Shown: in pieces, positions 34,701 to 42,273 of the stretch
Layout of the letters: every line of letters starts with the position of its first letter
Numbering within the stretch: position 1 is the first letter of the stretch
From: JAUMBM01 sp964441755
GTDB lineage: Bacteria; Bacteroidota; Bacteroidia; Chitinophagales; Saprospiraceae
Direction: 5' to 3'
Length of the DNA stretch: 64,000 nucleotides
Assembly: GCA_964441755.1 (NCBI GenBank)
Contig: CAYTVG010000004.1
Span: forward strand, 186,001-250,000
Program-made: the position numbers and the translations under genes
Notes under the pieces: generated by a model
Told to the model about the DNA's origin: nothing
Databases searched by the model: none
The model's input: only the letters and a program-made list of their open reading frames with translations

Positions 34701-35482
34701 TGCTTATTCCGCAGGATAGGACCGCTCAGGTTAAAACCTGCGAGGTTGTTGTTGTAAGGATCCAGAAAGCTGGAGGTTTCAACCTCGACACCACCTGAGA
34801 ATTTGTTTGAAGGGCCTTTGGTAGTAATCGAAATTACACCGCCCGTCACATCACCGTAGCGTGCTTCCACACCACCAGTGATAACCTGCAACTGGTCGAT
34901 CTCTGATTCCTGTACCAGGTTACCCAGAACACGTACACCATCTACATAATAGTTGGTGGCATCAGAGCGCGAACCCCTTACGGTAATGGCACCACCTTCA
35001 TCGGCCGCACCAAGACCTGCACTGGTTGCAGCCAGAGCATTAATGTTTCGCGTGGGCAAAGCACGAATCTGGTCACTGGTCAATACCGCACCCGATGTCG
35101 TGTTGTCTTGCTGAATCAACGGCACTTTGTAATCGACGACCTCAACGCCGATATCCAGCGTCACCCCTTGAGATAACTTAGCGTCCAACTTGACTGCCTT
35201 GCCTGCGAGTACCTGTACCCCGGCAATACGCTGTGTCTGGTAACCTGTGTAGCTGAATTCTACATCATAGGTACCAGGGTCAATGTTAGAAAAACTGTAG
35301 TTACCGTCAAAGTCGGTCTCAGCACCGCTCTTCAGCACCCCGTTTAAGTAAAGCACAACGGTGCCGAAAATAATCGGCTCTCCGCTAGCCTCATCGCTTA
35401 CCTTACCGGCCAGCGAAGTCTGTGCAACCGCCTGTACGGTTGTAAACAGGAGTAAAAAAAAGAAGAGTAAAAATTGTTTCAT
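31787..35482 (-). CDS. TonB-dependent outer-membrane receptor with N-terminal carboxypeptidase-like domain
   Basis: The 1231-residue receptor has a signal peptide (MKQFLLFFFLLLFTTVQAVA), a CarboxypepD_reg-like domain (SLAGKVSDEASGEPIIFGTV, then DGNYSFSNIDPGTYDVEFSYTG), a TonB plug (LTSDQIRALPTRNI, then GGAITVRGSRSDATNYYVDGVRV, then GGVEARYGDVTGGVIS) and a barrel of roughly 900 residues. No SusD partner is adjacent, so it is not a standard polysaccharide system; its partner here is the large secreted protein. The frame is open to 35575, but the ATG at 35482 gives the signal peptide. Ligand unknown. Confidence 0.87.
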   Translation of the reverse strand: MKQFLLFFFLLLFTTVQAVAQTSLAGKVSDEASGEPIIFGTVVLYLNGVLKSGAETDFDGNYSFSNIDPGTYDVEFSYTGYQTQRIAGVQVLAGKAVKLDAKLSQGVTLDIGVEVVDYKVPLIQQDNTTSGAVLTSDQIRALPTRNINALAATSAGLGAADEGGAITVRGSRSDATNYYVDGVRVLGNLVQESEIDQLQVITGGVEARYGDVTGGVISITTKGPSNKFSGGVEVETSSFLDPYNNNLAGFNLSGPILRNKQGVSILGFRLSGRYTYNEDDDPTAVPVYRIKEDKLKELEANPVIRRSGNFFGAADFLTQDDVVANNARLFEDFTRYDINGKLDARLSSAIDVSLSGAVSNTENLFTPNENSGSSWRLLNAHNNPTSYGTDYRVNFRFRHRLGGASTGTGSDRKVSLIQNASYTLQYGYERQENEAYDPRHKFNYFNYGHVARFDTDFIPVFEVQVDPLSQLIYLQHADYREVLRGYTPGTSNPVRANYNNVLNIPVGEQLNADQGTYALRGVGETALTIDDFYAINGRTFDAFQSAWGFHSNVGAVYGLAQRTRQDVSIFNANMSFDLVPGGSEKGRHSIQLGIAYEGRTNRAYSVSSNNQYNLWRAARQNANVHIQGIVPGVSDTIGTVDVVTPFFQGPVPLLSLVIAPGSDALFYRRLRESLGVPLDQFVNIDELDPSQMSMDMFSAKELNDQRIINYYGYDYLGNVYDGTFRDFFTARDPQTGIRTFPVAPNQPIYASAYIQDKFTFKDIIFRLGVRVDRYDANTQVLKDPYSLYEIQGAEEFHATSGGSRPGNIGDDFRVYTTQQDGTEVQAYRNGDVWYKADGTPVNGPQEIENIRTGLVFPKYRNAAAFDGNYIKSENFNPDDSFKDYEVQFNVMPRLAFSFPISEDANFFAHYDILVQRPPSNTIATPLDFFYFVERNDITKNNPALRPERTVDYEVGFQQRLSASSAIKIAAYYKELRDMIQLRTFFPVPLVNQYTTFDNQDFGTVKGFSFQYDLRRTGNVSLNANYTLQFADGTGSDPESQRGLTNRGNLRTLFPLSFDERHRVNVIMDYRYGSGKTYNGPSIAGLDIFANAGLNLQAVAVSGRPYTAKLVPSELGGAGTVGALNGARKPWNFTINLRVDKNFSLGDKLGLNVYLRVSNVLDRRNIINVYPATGSSEDDGFLRSYFGELQLQSIIDSGRSIDSYLASYQWRILNDDFFSLPRRMFLGAILDF

Positions 35483-35606
35483 AGAATCCTGTTTTATACC
35501 AATTCCACTTCTCAAAATGTTTGCAATGTTAAGGAATATGTAGGGGTTTGCCAAAAAAAAAGGGGACTGGTGCAACTTTTTTTATCGCCTTATGACAAAG
35601 GGCATG

Positions 35607-35640
35607 CAAATTTAGAACTTAGACAAGCTGCAGCACACAA
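35607..35640 (-). promoter_or_regulatory. Possible promoter of the TonB/secreted/PorV operon
   Basis: Read on the minus strand, TAAATTTG (complement of 35607-35614) matches TAnnTTTG, with a weak TTGT element (35637-35640) 22 bases further upstream. It would leave a leader of about 115 bases before the ATG at 35482. The match to the upstream box is imperfect. The rest of 35483-35787 shows no gene. Confidence 0.4.
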
Positions 35641-35787
35641 TTTTTCATCCAATTGCCTGCCTGCGGACCATATTTTGAAATCATCTGTCCATGTACGTAC
35701 GCAATAGAACTGCGGGTTATGCTGATCAACTTGCGATATCTACGATTGAATTAACATTTTATGCCGGGCTGACACAGCAACGAAACC

Positions 35788-35817
35788 TTGTTGTTACATA
35801 CGCACCATGTATCTTTG
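35788..35817 (+). promoter_or_regulatory. Promoter (TTG-N19-TATCTTTG) of the lipoprotein gene
   Basis: TTG at 35788-35790 and TATCTTTG at 35810-35817 are 19 bases apart, the best-formed pair in the window. It lies 19 bases before the ATG at 35837 and would overlap the longer reading from 35807, which supports the later start. Confidence 0.65.
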
Positions 35818-35836
35818 TAAAAATTTCCAACTACGC

Positions 35837-36508
35837 ATGACTCGCTTTTTATTCCTGCTTATGGTTACAGGACTGCTTGCCTGCCAGTCCGACAAAGAAA
35901 ACGAGCGCCTTCCCCTGAGTGCAAGTCTGTATGTGCGTTACATCGCAGACCAACAGCTCATGCAGGCCGAAGCCTCCTTTTACAAAGGCGACTCTCTTTC
36001 ACAGCAAGCTGTTGAATTCCCGGCAGGCGTTGCTTTTATGGGTAGCGGCATGAAGGTATCTAAAATTCCGGGTATTGCACCACGCTACCAGTTGGAACGT
36101 CCTATGATACTCCCGGATGACTCGCTCCGATTTGTTTTTCGCGAAACTGCATCTGACGAACCTACTACCCTACGCCTGCACATTCAACCAATCGACAGCC
36201 TGATCTTCACCAACACACCAAATCTTCGGGAAGGAATGGGCATCAGCCTCCCCCGCCCCTTGGGCAAAAACGAAAATCTGATCATGTTGTTTACCGATGC
36301 TTCGGGAAAAACACAAACCCTAATCATTGAGGGTCCTACACGTACATCCCAAACGGCAGCCCCCGGCCCTGCTTTTAAGGATTTTTCTCCGGGTACCTAC
36401 ACGCTCAGCATCCTTACTCGCCAGGAAAGTCAGACCTCCTACGGCAAGCTTCAGGTCAACAGTATTTTGGAATATTATGGCTTCGACCGCTCTGTGACCT
36501 TGCAGTAA
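35837..36508 (+). CDS. Hypothetical lipoprotein
   Basis: The 223-residue protein starts MTRFLFLLMVTGLLACQSD, a lipoprotein signal peptide with the lipobox LLAC, so the mature protein is lipid-anchored at the cysteine. The rest is a soluble domain without recognised motifs; an Ig-like or lectin-like beta fold would fit (YQLERPMILPDDSLRFVF, then TLRLHIQPID). It is not similar to families I recognise. It is divergent from the TonB operon and upstream of thrS, and it may be controlled by its own promoter. Confidence 0.8.
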   Translation: MTRFLFLLMVTGLLACQSDKENERLPLSASLYVRYIADQQLMQAEASFYKGDSLSQQAVEFPAGVAFMGSGMKVSKIPGIAPRYQLERPMILPDDSLRFVFRETASDEPTTLRLHIQPIDSLIFTNTPNLREGMGISLPRPLGKNENLIMLFTDASGKTQTLIIEGPTRTSQTAAPGPAFKDFSPGTYTLSILTRQESQTSYGKLQVNSILEYYGFDRSVTLQ

Positions 36509-36531
36509 CAAAGCGGTAAACGATCATATTA

Positions 36532-36565
36532 TTGAGCAAAAGAAGCATCCGATTGCTTATCTTTG
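36532..36565 (+). promoter_or_regulatory. Promoter (TTG-N23-TATCTTTG) of thrS
   Basis: TTG at 36532-36534 and TATCTTTG at 36558-36565 lie 49 bases before the thrS ATG at 36614. Spacing is at the long end of the accepted range. Confidence 0.5.
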
Positions 36566-36613
36566 CTACCCGATAAGAAACAACATTCTTAGTATCAACC
36601 GCAATTTCGCCTC

Positions 36614-38536
36614 ATGATCAACATAACTTTTCCTGACGGACAGGTCCGCCAATACGAAGGTGGCGTAACCGCTCTGGATATTGCAGGCTCCATCAGTCAG
36701 GGGCTTGCCCGCAACGTACTCTCTGCAAAAATAAATGGCGAGGTGTGGGATGCCACCCGCCCTATCCACCAGGACGCAAGCGTTCAGCTCCTCACCTGGA
36801 ATGACAAGGAGGGCAAAGCCACCTTTTGGCACTCATCGGCACACCTCATGGCAGAGGCCCTTGAAGCTCTCTATCCTGGTATCAAATTTGGCGCCGGTCC
36901 CGCCACAGAGCAAGGTTTTTACTATGATGTCGATCCGGGTAGTGACCCCATTTCCTCTGATGACTTCCCCAAAATAGAAGCTAAAATGCTCGAGTTGGCG
37001 AGGACAAAAAGTCAGTACACGCGCATACCGGTCAGCCGCGAGGAAGCCCTTCAATTTTTTACCGAAAAAGGGGATGAATACAAAATCGAGTTAATTGAGA
37101 AAAGGGCTGCTGATGAAACCCTCACCTTGTACAGGCAAGGGGAATTCACTGATTTGTGTAAAGGGCCGCACATTCCGGACACCGGCTGGATTAAGGCAGT
37201 AAAGCTCATGAACGTCGCCGGAGCTTACTGGCAGGGCGATGAAACAAGGCAGCAGATGACCCGTATCTATGGTGTCACTTTCCCCAAACAGAGCGAACTC
37301 ACAGAATACCTCACACTGCTTGAGGAAGCAAAGAAAAGAGATCATCGCAAACTGGGCCAGGAGCTCGAGCTTTTCATGTTCAGCGAGCGCGTGGGCGCCG
37401 GATTGCCCATATGGCTGCCCAAAGGAAATGCACTGCGGGAGCGCCTGATGGCCTTCATGCGCGAGGAGCAGGAGAAAAGAGGCTACAAACTGGTAGCCAC
37501 CCCACATATTGGCAAAAAGGAGCTGTATGTTACCTCTGGCCACTATGAAAAATATGGCAAAGACGCTTTCCAGCCCATCAGGACGCCAAGGGAGGATGAG
37601 GAGTTTTATCTGAAACCCATGAACTGTCCTCATCACTGTGAAATCTATGCCAATCGGCCGCACTCCTACCGTGAACTACCGCTCCGAATCGCTGAGTTCG
37701 GCACAGTTTATCGCTACGAGCAAAGCGGTGAATTGCATGGCCTCAGCCGTGTACGCGGATTCACGCAAGACGATGCGCATATCTTCTGCACACCGGATCA
37801 GGTTAAAGCCGAATTCCTGAATGTTCTTGACCTGACGCAAACTGTCCTCGGTCGGATGGGGTTTGAATCTTTTACCGCTCAGATAAGTTTGCGAGATCCC
37901 CAAAATCCATCAAAATATATAGGCTCTGATGAAAATTGGGAAAATGCAGAGAGGGCTATCATAGAGGCAACAGAGGAAGCCGGCTTATCAACCATAAAAG
38001 CTTATGGCGAAGCTGCATTCTATGGCCCCAAACTGGATTTCATGATCAAGGATGCGCTGGGCAGATCCTGGCAGTTGGGTACTATACAGGTTGACTATAA
38101 TCTGCCTGAACGCTTCCAACTCGAGTATATCGGCCCTGACAACCAACCTCATCGCCCGGTAATGATTCACCGGGCTCCTTTTGGCTCCATGGAACGCTTC
38201 ATTAGTATCCTGATTGAGAATACCGCCGGTAAATTTCCTCTTTGGCTGACCCCGGATCAGTATGCACTGCTCCCGATAAGTGATAAATTCAATACTTACT
38301 GCAAACAAATACAGCAGCAACTGGGGTCTTATGACATTCGCGGTTTTGTGGATGATCGTAGTGAAACCATTGGTAAGAAGATTCGTGATACAGAACTAAA
38401 GCGAATTCCGATCATGCTGATCGTAGGGGAAAAGGAAGAGGAATCAGCTACCGTTTCTGTTCGCCGCCAAGGAGAAGGTGATCAGGGGAGTATGTCTATC
38501 GACGATTTTGTCACTTACTTCAAAGGATTGCTCTAA
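36614..38536 (+). CDS. thrS: Threonine--tRNA ligase
   Basis: The full-length 640-residue enzyme has the N-terminal TGS domain (INITFPDGQVRQYEGG), the editing domain with HSSAHLMAEAL, the class II catalytic core with zinc-site MNCPHHCEIY, and the C-terminal anticodon-binding domain (PIMLIVGEKEEE). It charges tRNA-Thr and edits mischarged serine. The start matches the family. It has its own promoter-like element and a hairpin beyond its stop. No T-box leader is visible. Confidence 0.97.
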   Translation: MINITFPDGQVRQYEGGVTALDIAGSISQGLARNVLSAKINGEVWDATRPIHQDASVQLLTWNDKEGKATFWHSSAHLMAEALEALYPGIKFGAGPATEQGFYYDVDPGSDPISSDDFPKIEAKMLELARTKSQYTRIPVSREEALQFFTEKGDEYKIELIEKRAADETLTLYRQGEFTDLCKGPHIPDTGWIKAVKLMNVAGAYWQGDETRQQMTRIYGVTFPKQSELTEYLTLLEEAKKRDHRKLGQELELFMFSERVGAGLPIWLPKGNALRERLMAFMREEQEKRGYKLVATPHIGKKELYVTSGHYEKYGKDAFQPIRTPREDEEFYLKPMNCPHHCEIYANRPHSYRELPLRIAEFGTVYRYEQSGELHGLSRVRGFTQDDAHIFCTPDQVKAEFLNVLDLTQTVLGRMGFESFTAQISLRDPQNPSKYIGSDENWENAERAIIEATEEAGLSTIKAYGEAAFYGPKLDFMIKDALGRSWQLGTIQVDYNLPERFQLEYIGPDNQPHRPVMIHRAPFGSMERFISILIENTAGKFPLWLTPDQYALLPISDKFNTYCKQIQQQLGSYDIRGFVDDRSETIGKKIRDTELKRIPIMLIVGEKEEESATVSVRRQGEGDQGSMSIDDFVTYFKGLL

Positions 38537-38590
38537 GAAGCGGCTCTTTCCCTGCTGTTTAGCCCCCTCAGCTGGTGTAACTCCCGGATT

Positions 38591-38640
38591 TTGCTCCGCG
38601 CATTGCTTTGCCTTTGCTGTCAAAACAATGCGCGGAGCAA
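38591..38640 (+). terminator. Hairpin terminator between thrS and dnaX
   Basis: TTGCTCCGCGCATTG (38591-38605) and CAATGCGCGGAGCAA (38626-38640) pair perfectly (15 bp) over a 20-base loop, followed by CTTTTC. It lies 54 bases after the thrS stop and 67 before the dnaX ATG. A possible TTG start at 38591 is part of this hairpin and is rejected as a start. Confidence 0.65.
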
Positions 38641-38707
38641 CTTTTCAGCTTCATTAGGCATTTTTATTTATGAAACACGCTGTTTCCCACCGTTAAGGAT
38701 ACTCGTC

Positions 38708-40447
38708 ATGAGCCAATTTGTCGTCTCTGCCCGTAAATATAGACCCCAGCGTTTTGAAGACGTTGTAGGACAGGAGCATGTGTCAAAAACACTAAAGAAT
38801 GCGCTACAGAGTCAACATCTTGCGCAGGCTTTCCTCTTTTGTGGTCCTCGTGGTGTAGGTAAGACTACCTGTGCCCGAATTCTGGCAAAGACACTCAACT
38901 GCAGGCAGCTGACAGCTCATTTTGAGCCCTGCAATGAATGTGACAGCTGTAAAGCGTTTAATGAAAATGCAAGTTTCAATATTACGGAACTAGACGCGGC
39001 CTCGAACAACTCTGTCGATCATATCCGGTCGCTCATTGATCAGGTTCGATTCCAGCCTCAACAAGGCAAATATAAAGTGTTCATTATAGATGAGGTTCAC
39101 ATGCTGTCTGCCTCAGCCTTCAATGCATTCCTAAAAACACTTGAAGAGCCGCCACCGTATGCTATTTTCATTTTGGCGACTACGGAAAAACATAAAATCA
39201 TTCCGACCATACTGTCGCGTTGTCAGATTTTTGATTTTCGCCGCATACAGATCCCGGATATTGTTGCACACTTAACCAATATTTGTTCGCAGGAAGGCAT
39301 ACAGGCTGATCCTGATGCCCTTCACATCATCGCTCAAAAAGCGGATGGAGGCCTGCGCGATGCGCTCTCCATTTTCGACAGGATTGTTTCTTTTGCTGGC
39401 AGGCGTGTGACTTATGAGGATGTCATTGCCAATTTGAACATCCTGGACTATGATTATTTTTTCCGGATCACAGATTCCCTGCTCACCGAGGATATCCCGC
39501 AGACACTGGCAGTTTTTGACGATGTAATTCGAAAAGGGTTTGATGCAGACCTGTTTATCAACGGCCTGGCAGAGCATCTGCGCAATTTACTGGTATGTAA
39601 GGACGAACAGACCCTCGCTTTGCTGGAAGCCGGCGACAGTCTGCGCGAGCGCTACCGCCAGCAGGCTCGTCTAAGCCCTATGGCTTTTTTGCTGACAGCG
39701 CTCAACCTGGCCAATGATTGTGATATCAACTATAAGATGGCGCGCAACAAGCGCCTGCACGCAGAGATGTCGCTATTGCGAATGGCCAGCATCGGTCGTG
39801 CCCGCCGCATAGATCTCTCCGGAGATACGGAAAAAAAAAACCCTGAACCAATAGATAACCGGCCGGACAGCTCTTCAGAGTCTCTCCGGATGCAGCAACC
39901 TACAACAGTAGTAAGTACGCCCGATGCTGCACCGGCTGTTCCCATACCCTCTGTTAATGAAACAGCTGTATCATTAACAACTGCCTCTCCCAAGGCTCAT
40001 CTACTCCCCAAAATTGACCTGCACTCCATTTTATCAGAAGTCGCAGAGGCCAGGGATTCCATGCCGGTAAAGACGCAGTTAACAATGGAGGAAGTACAAC
40101 AGGCTTGGAGTAATTACGCTGCAACCGTAACACAGGAGATCGTAAAGCTGCAACTCAAAAGTGCCCGACTCGAAGTAGATACACTACGAGTCACCGCCTA
40201 TGTCGGTTCAAAGCTGGCAGAAAGTACGTTGCGGGAAGATAGCGCACTCATGGATTCCCTGCGTCAGCAGCTTCAATGCGACAGCATAAGCTTGCAAATT
40301 GTAATAGATGAAAGCATGCGCTCCGTTGAGAAAACTCCCCAAATTAAAATACTCACAGCCCGGGAAAAATACATCCAACTCCGGGAGGTCAATCCCGCGC
40401 TGGAACAGATATTCAAAAGGTTTGATCTTCAATTTGATGAAGAGTAG
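38708..40447 (+). CDS. dnaX: DNA polymerase III subunits gamma and tau
   Basis: The 579-residue tau form has the clamp-loader AAA+ domains: Walker A GPRGVGKTT (46-54), zinc cysteines C65, C75, C78, C81, and the DEVH box (128-131). A low-complexity linker and a C-terminal polymerase-binding part follow. At codon 375 the gene has ten A residues (39831-39840), right where the AAA+ part ends, with stops close ahead in both other frames. This can give a gamma-like product of about 380 residues, by ribosomal or transcriptional slippage. It is 67 bases past the thrS hairpin. Confidence 0.95.
   Translation: MSQFVVSARKYRPQRFEDVVGQEHVSKTLKNALQSQHLAQAFLFCGPRGVGKTTCARILAKTLNCRQLTAHFEPCNECDSCKAFNENASFNITELDAASNNSVDHIRSLIDQVRFQPQQGKYKVFIIDEVHMLSASAFNAFLKTLEEPPPYAIFILATTEKHKIIPTILSRCQIFDFRRIQIPDIVAHLTNICSQEGIQADPDALHIIAQKADGGLRDALSIFDRIVSFAGRRVTYEDVIANLNILDYDYFFRITDSLLTEDIPQTLAVFDDVIRKGFDADLFINGLAEHLRNLLVCKDEQTLALLEAGDSLRERYRQQARLSPMAFLLTALNLANDCDINYKMARNKRLHAEMSLLRMASIGRARRIDLSGDTEKKNPEPIDNRPDSSSESLRMQQPTTVVSTPDAAPAVPIPSVNETAVSLTTASPKAHLLPKIDLHSILSEVAEARDSMPVKTQLTMEEVQQAWSNYAATVTQEIVKLQLKSARLEVDTLRVTAYVGSKLAESTLREDSALMDSLRQQLQCDSISLQIVIDESMRSVEKTPQIKILTAREKYIQLREVNPALEQIFKRFDLQFDEE
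39821..39846 (+). promoter_or_regulatory. Probable programmed slippage site in dnaX
   Basis: The site reads GGAG (39821-39824), ten bases, then the heptamer A AAA AAC (39835-39841) inside an A10 run. A -1 shift leads to CCC TGA, stopping at 39844-39846. Loss of one A leads to an in-frame TAG within five codons. The GGAG spacing resembles the stimulatory Shine-Dalgarno-like element of E. coli dnaX; a short downstream hairpin (39863-39889) is further away than usual. Confidence 0.65.
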
Positions 40448-40538
40448 TACACAAGGCCGCCTCGACCTGTTCAGTGCGTTTACCCGTCTCTCGGTGAGCA
40501 TGTGCATTACTTATTAGCGCGGATTTCAGGGCTCAGAC

Positions 40539-40569
40539 TTGGCCGTTATACTTTTTTTCATCATCTTTG
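40539..40569 (+). promoter_or_regulatory. Promoter-like element upstream of the 41-residue membrane protein
   Basis: TTGG at 40539-40542 and CATCTTTG at 40562-40569, 19 bases apart, match the Bacteroidota pattern except for one base in the -7 box. They lie 21 bases before the ATG at 40591. Confidence 0.45.
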
Positions 40570-40590
40570 CCGCAACAAAAGATGAAGTAT

Positions 40591-40716
40591 CATGTCAGAA
40601 GTTGTAAATGCAGGTAAGAAGGGGTATTGCCTTTTATACTTCTTTATCTTTCTACTCCTTTTTGTCATTTTGGTGGTGAGTGTGTACAATTACAACTTTA
40701 AGTTTCTGGCTGATTA
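40591..40716 (+). CDS. Predicted 41-residue single-helix membrane protein
   Basis: A short frame from ATG 40591 to TAA 40716 encodes a polar head (MSEVVNAGKKG), one strongly hydrophobic helix of about 20 residues (CLLYFFIFLLLFVILVVSV) and a short aromatic tail (YNYNFKFLAD). A promoter-like pair lies just upstream. The combination suggests a real small membrane protein, but it has no recognised family, and length alone cannot exclude chance. No neighbour points to a task. Confidence 0.5.
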
Positions 40717-40877
40717 ATTTAAATACGCCAGAGATATAGTAACTCTTCCTCGGCTGACCTGCCGGGGCAGTTCTCTTTATAATATGTGCCAATATCACTT
40801 TCATGGAAAGTGGTATACCTGCCTATAACTTAGGTATCCTTGTTTGCCGATAGCAACAACACAACCTGCCAGAACGA

Positions 40878-40906
40878 TTTTGGGGCGGCTGAAAGCCACC
40901 CCAAAA
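40878..40906. repeat. Inverted repeat in the gap downstream of the acyl-CoA dehydrogenase gene
   Basis: TTTTGGGG and CCCCAAAA, with an inner GGCT/AGCC, form a hairpin 48 bases beyond the stop of the minus-strand acyl-CoA dehydrogenase gene. There is no U-tract on either strand. The rest of 40717-40953 shows nothing. Confidence 0.5.
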
Positions 40907-40953
40907 CCATTCGCTTAGTAAAAATGCAGCTAAAAACTTACTAAGTAAGCTAT

Positions 40954-42138
40954 TTATACAAGCTCGGAGGAACCACTAAGAATAGGCAAATACTTTTGCC
41001 CCTCGAGAATACCTCTACTAATAACAAGTTTTTGGATTTCGGAAGTACCCTCATATATCTGCGTAATTTTCGCATCCCGCATGAGTCGTTCCACGTGATA
41101 TTCCTTAACAAATCCATACCCTCCATGGATCTGTACCGCCTCAACCGTCTGTCGCATAGCCACCTCTGAAGCATATAACTTAGCCATTGCGCTTGCTTCG
41201 TTGTAGTTGAGCCCCTGATCTTTAAGCCAGGCGGCGCGATAGACCATAAGTTTAGCCGCTTCTATTTCTGTAGCCATTTCTGCCAGCTTAAATGCTATGG
41301 CCTGATGCTGACTTATAGGTTTTCCGAATGCAGCTCGCTCTTGGCTGTAGGCTAATGCCAGTTCGTAGGCTCCGCCAGCGATTCCAAGCGCCTGGGATGC
41401 GATACCGATTCGCCCCCCTGCCAGTGTTTTCATCGCGAACTTGAATCCAAAGCCATCCTCTCCAATGCGATTTTCTTTGGGCACCTTTACATCCGTATAC
41501 ATGATCGTGTGCGTATCACTGGATCGGATGCCCAGTTTATCTTCTTTTGCCCCGATAACGACACCAGGCCAGCTCGTCTCTACAATTAAAACATTGATGC
41601 CTCTGTGTCCTTTTTCCGGATGAGTTTGTGCAATAACGAGATGCAACTGCGATGTGCCGCCATTAGTAATCCAGTTCTTGGTGCCATTGACCAGGTAGTG
41701 ATCTCCCATGTCGACAGCCGTCGTACGCTGGGAAGTAGCATCGCTTCCGGCCTCAGGTTCGCTGAGACAGAAAGATCCTATCCATTCGCCCGTGACCAGC
41801 TTCGGTAAGTATTTTTGTTTTTGCTCTTCTGTACCAAATGCTTCAATACCCCAGCACACCAGCGAGTTATTGACTGACATGATGACAGAACAGGAGTTAT
41901 CTATTTTGCTGATTTCTTCCATTGCCAGCACATAGCTGAGCGTATCCATACCCCCTCCACCATATCGGGGATCTGTCATCATTCCCAAAAACCCCAGATC
42001 ACCCATCTTGCGAACCTGCTCGTAAGGGTAAAGCATTTGTGCATCTCTTTCGATGACCCCGGGTTTCAATTCCTTTTGTGCAAACTCTCTGGCAGCGTCC
42101 CGGACAGCCAGATGTTCCTCAGACAGTTCAAAAATCAT
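40954..42138 (-). CDS. Acyl-CoA dehydrogenase
   Basis: The 394-residue flavoenzyme has the short-chain acyl-CoA dehydrogenase plan: GYGGGGMDTLSYVLAMEEISK, FCLSEPEAGSDA, the RSSDTHTIMYTDVKVP segment, and the C-terminal QIYEGTSEIQKLVISR, where the glutamate is the likely catalytic base. It oxidises an acyl-CoA to the enoyl form and passes electrons to an electron-transfer flavoprotein. Chain specificity is uncertain. The frame extends to 42267, but MIFELSEEHLAVRD (ATG 42138) fits the family. Confidence 0.93.
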   Translation of the reverse strand: MIFELSEEHLAVRDAAREFAQKELKPGVIERDAQMLYPYEQVRKMGDLGFLGMMTDPRYGGGGMDTLSYVLAMEEISKIDNSCSVIMSVNNSLVCWGIEAFGTEEQKQKYLPKLVTGEWIGSFCLSEPEAGSDATSQRTTAVDMGDHYLVNGTKNWITNGGTSQLHLVIAQTHPEKGHRGINVLIVETSWPGVVIGAKEDKLGIRSSDTHTIMYTDVKVPKENRIGEDGFGFKFAMKTLAGGRIGIASQALGIAGGAYELALAYSQERAAFGKPISQHQAIAFKLAEMATEIEAAKLMVYRAAWLKDQGLNYNEASAMAKLYASEVAMRQTVEAVQIHGGYGFVKEYHVERLMRDAKITQIYEGTSEIQKLVISRGILEGQKYLPILSGSSELV

Positions 42139-42273
42139 ATTTTGGTTTTTTTGGTTCTCAATGGCTATTACCCGCAAAAATACGCTGATTTGGGCAAATT
42201 GTTCAATTAAACCGCCTGTAAATAGTATCGGTTTCAGGCCGGCAGGTTGAAGACTGGCATGAGGCATCCCCCA

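Noticed and set aside
35474..35707. A 77-residue plus-strand frame in the TonB operon leader
   Set aside because: It overlaps the receptor start and the leader, and shows no protein-like features.
38591..38707. A longer dnaX reading from TTG 38591
   Set aside because: The TTG lies in the stem of the hairpin after thrS, and family alignment begins at the ATG 38708.
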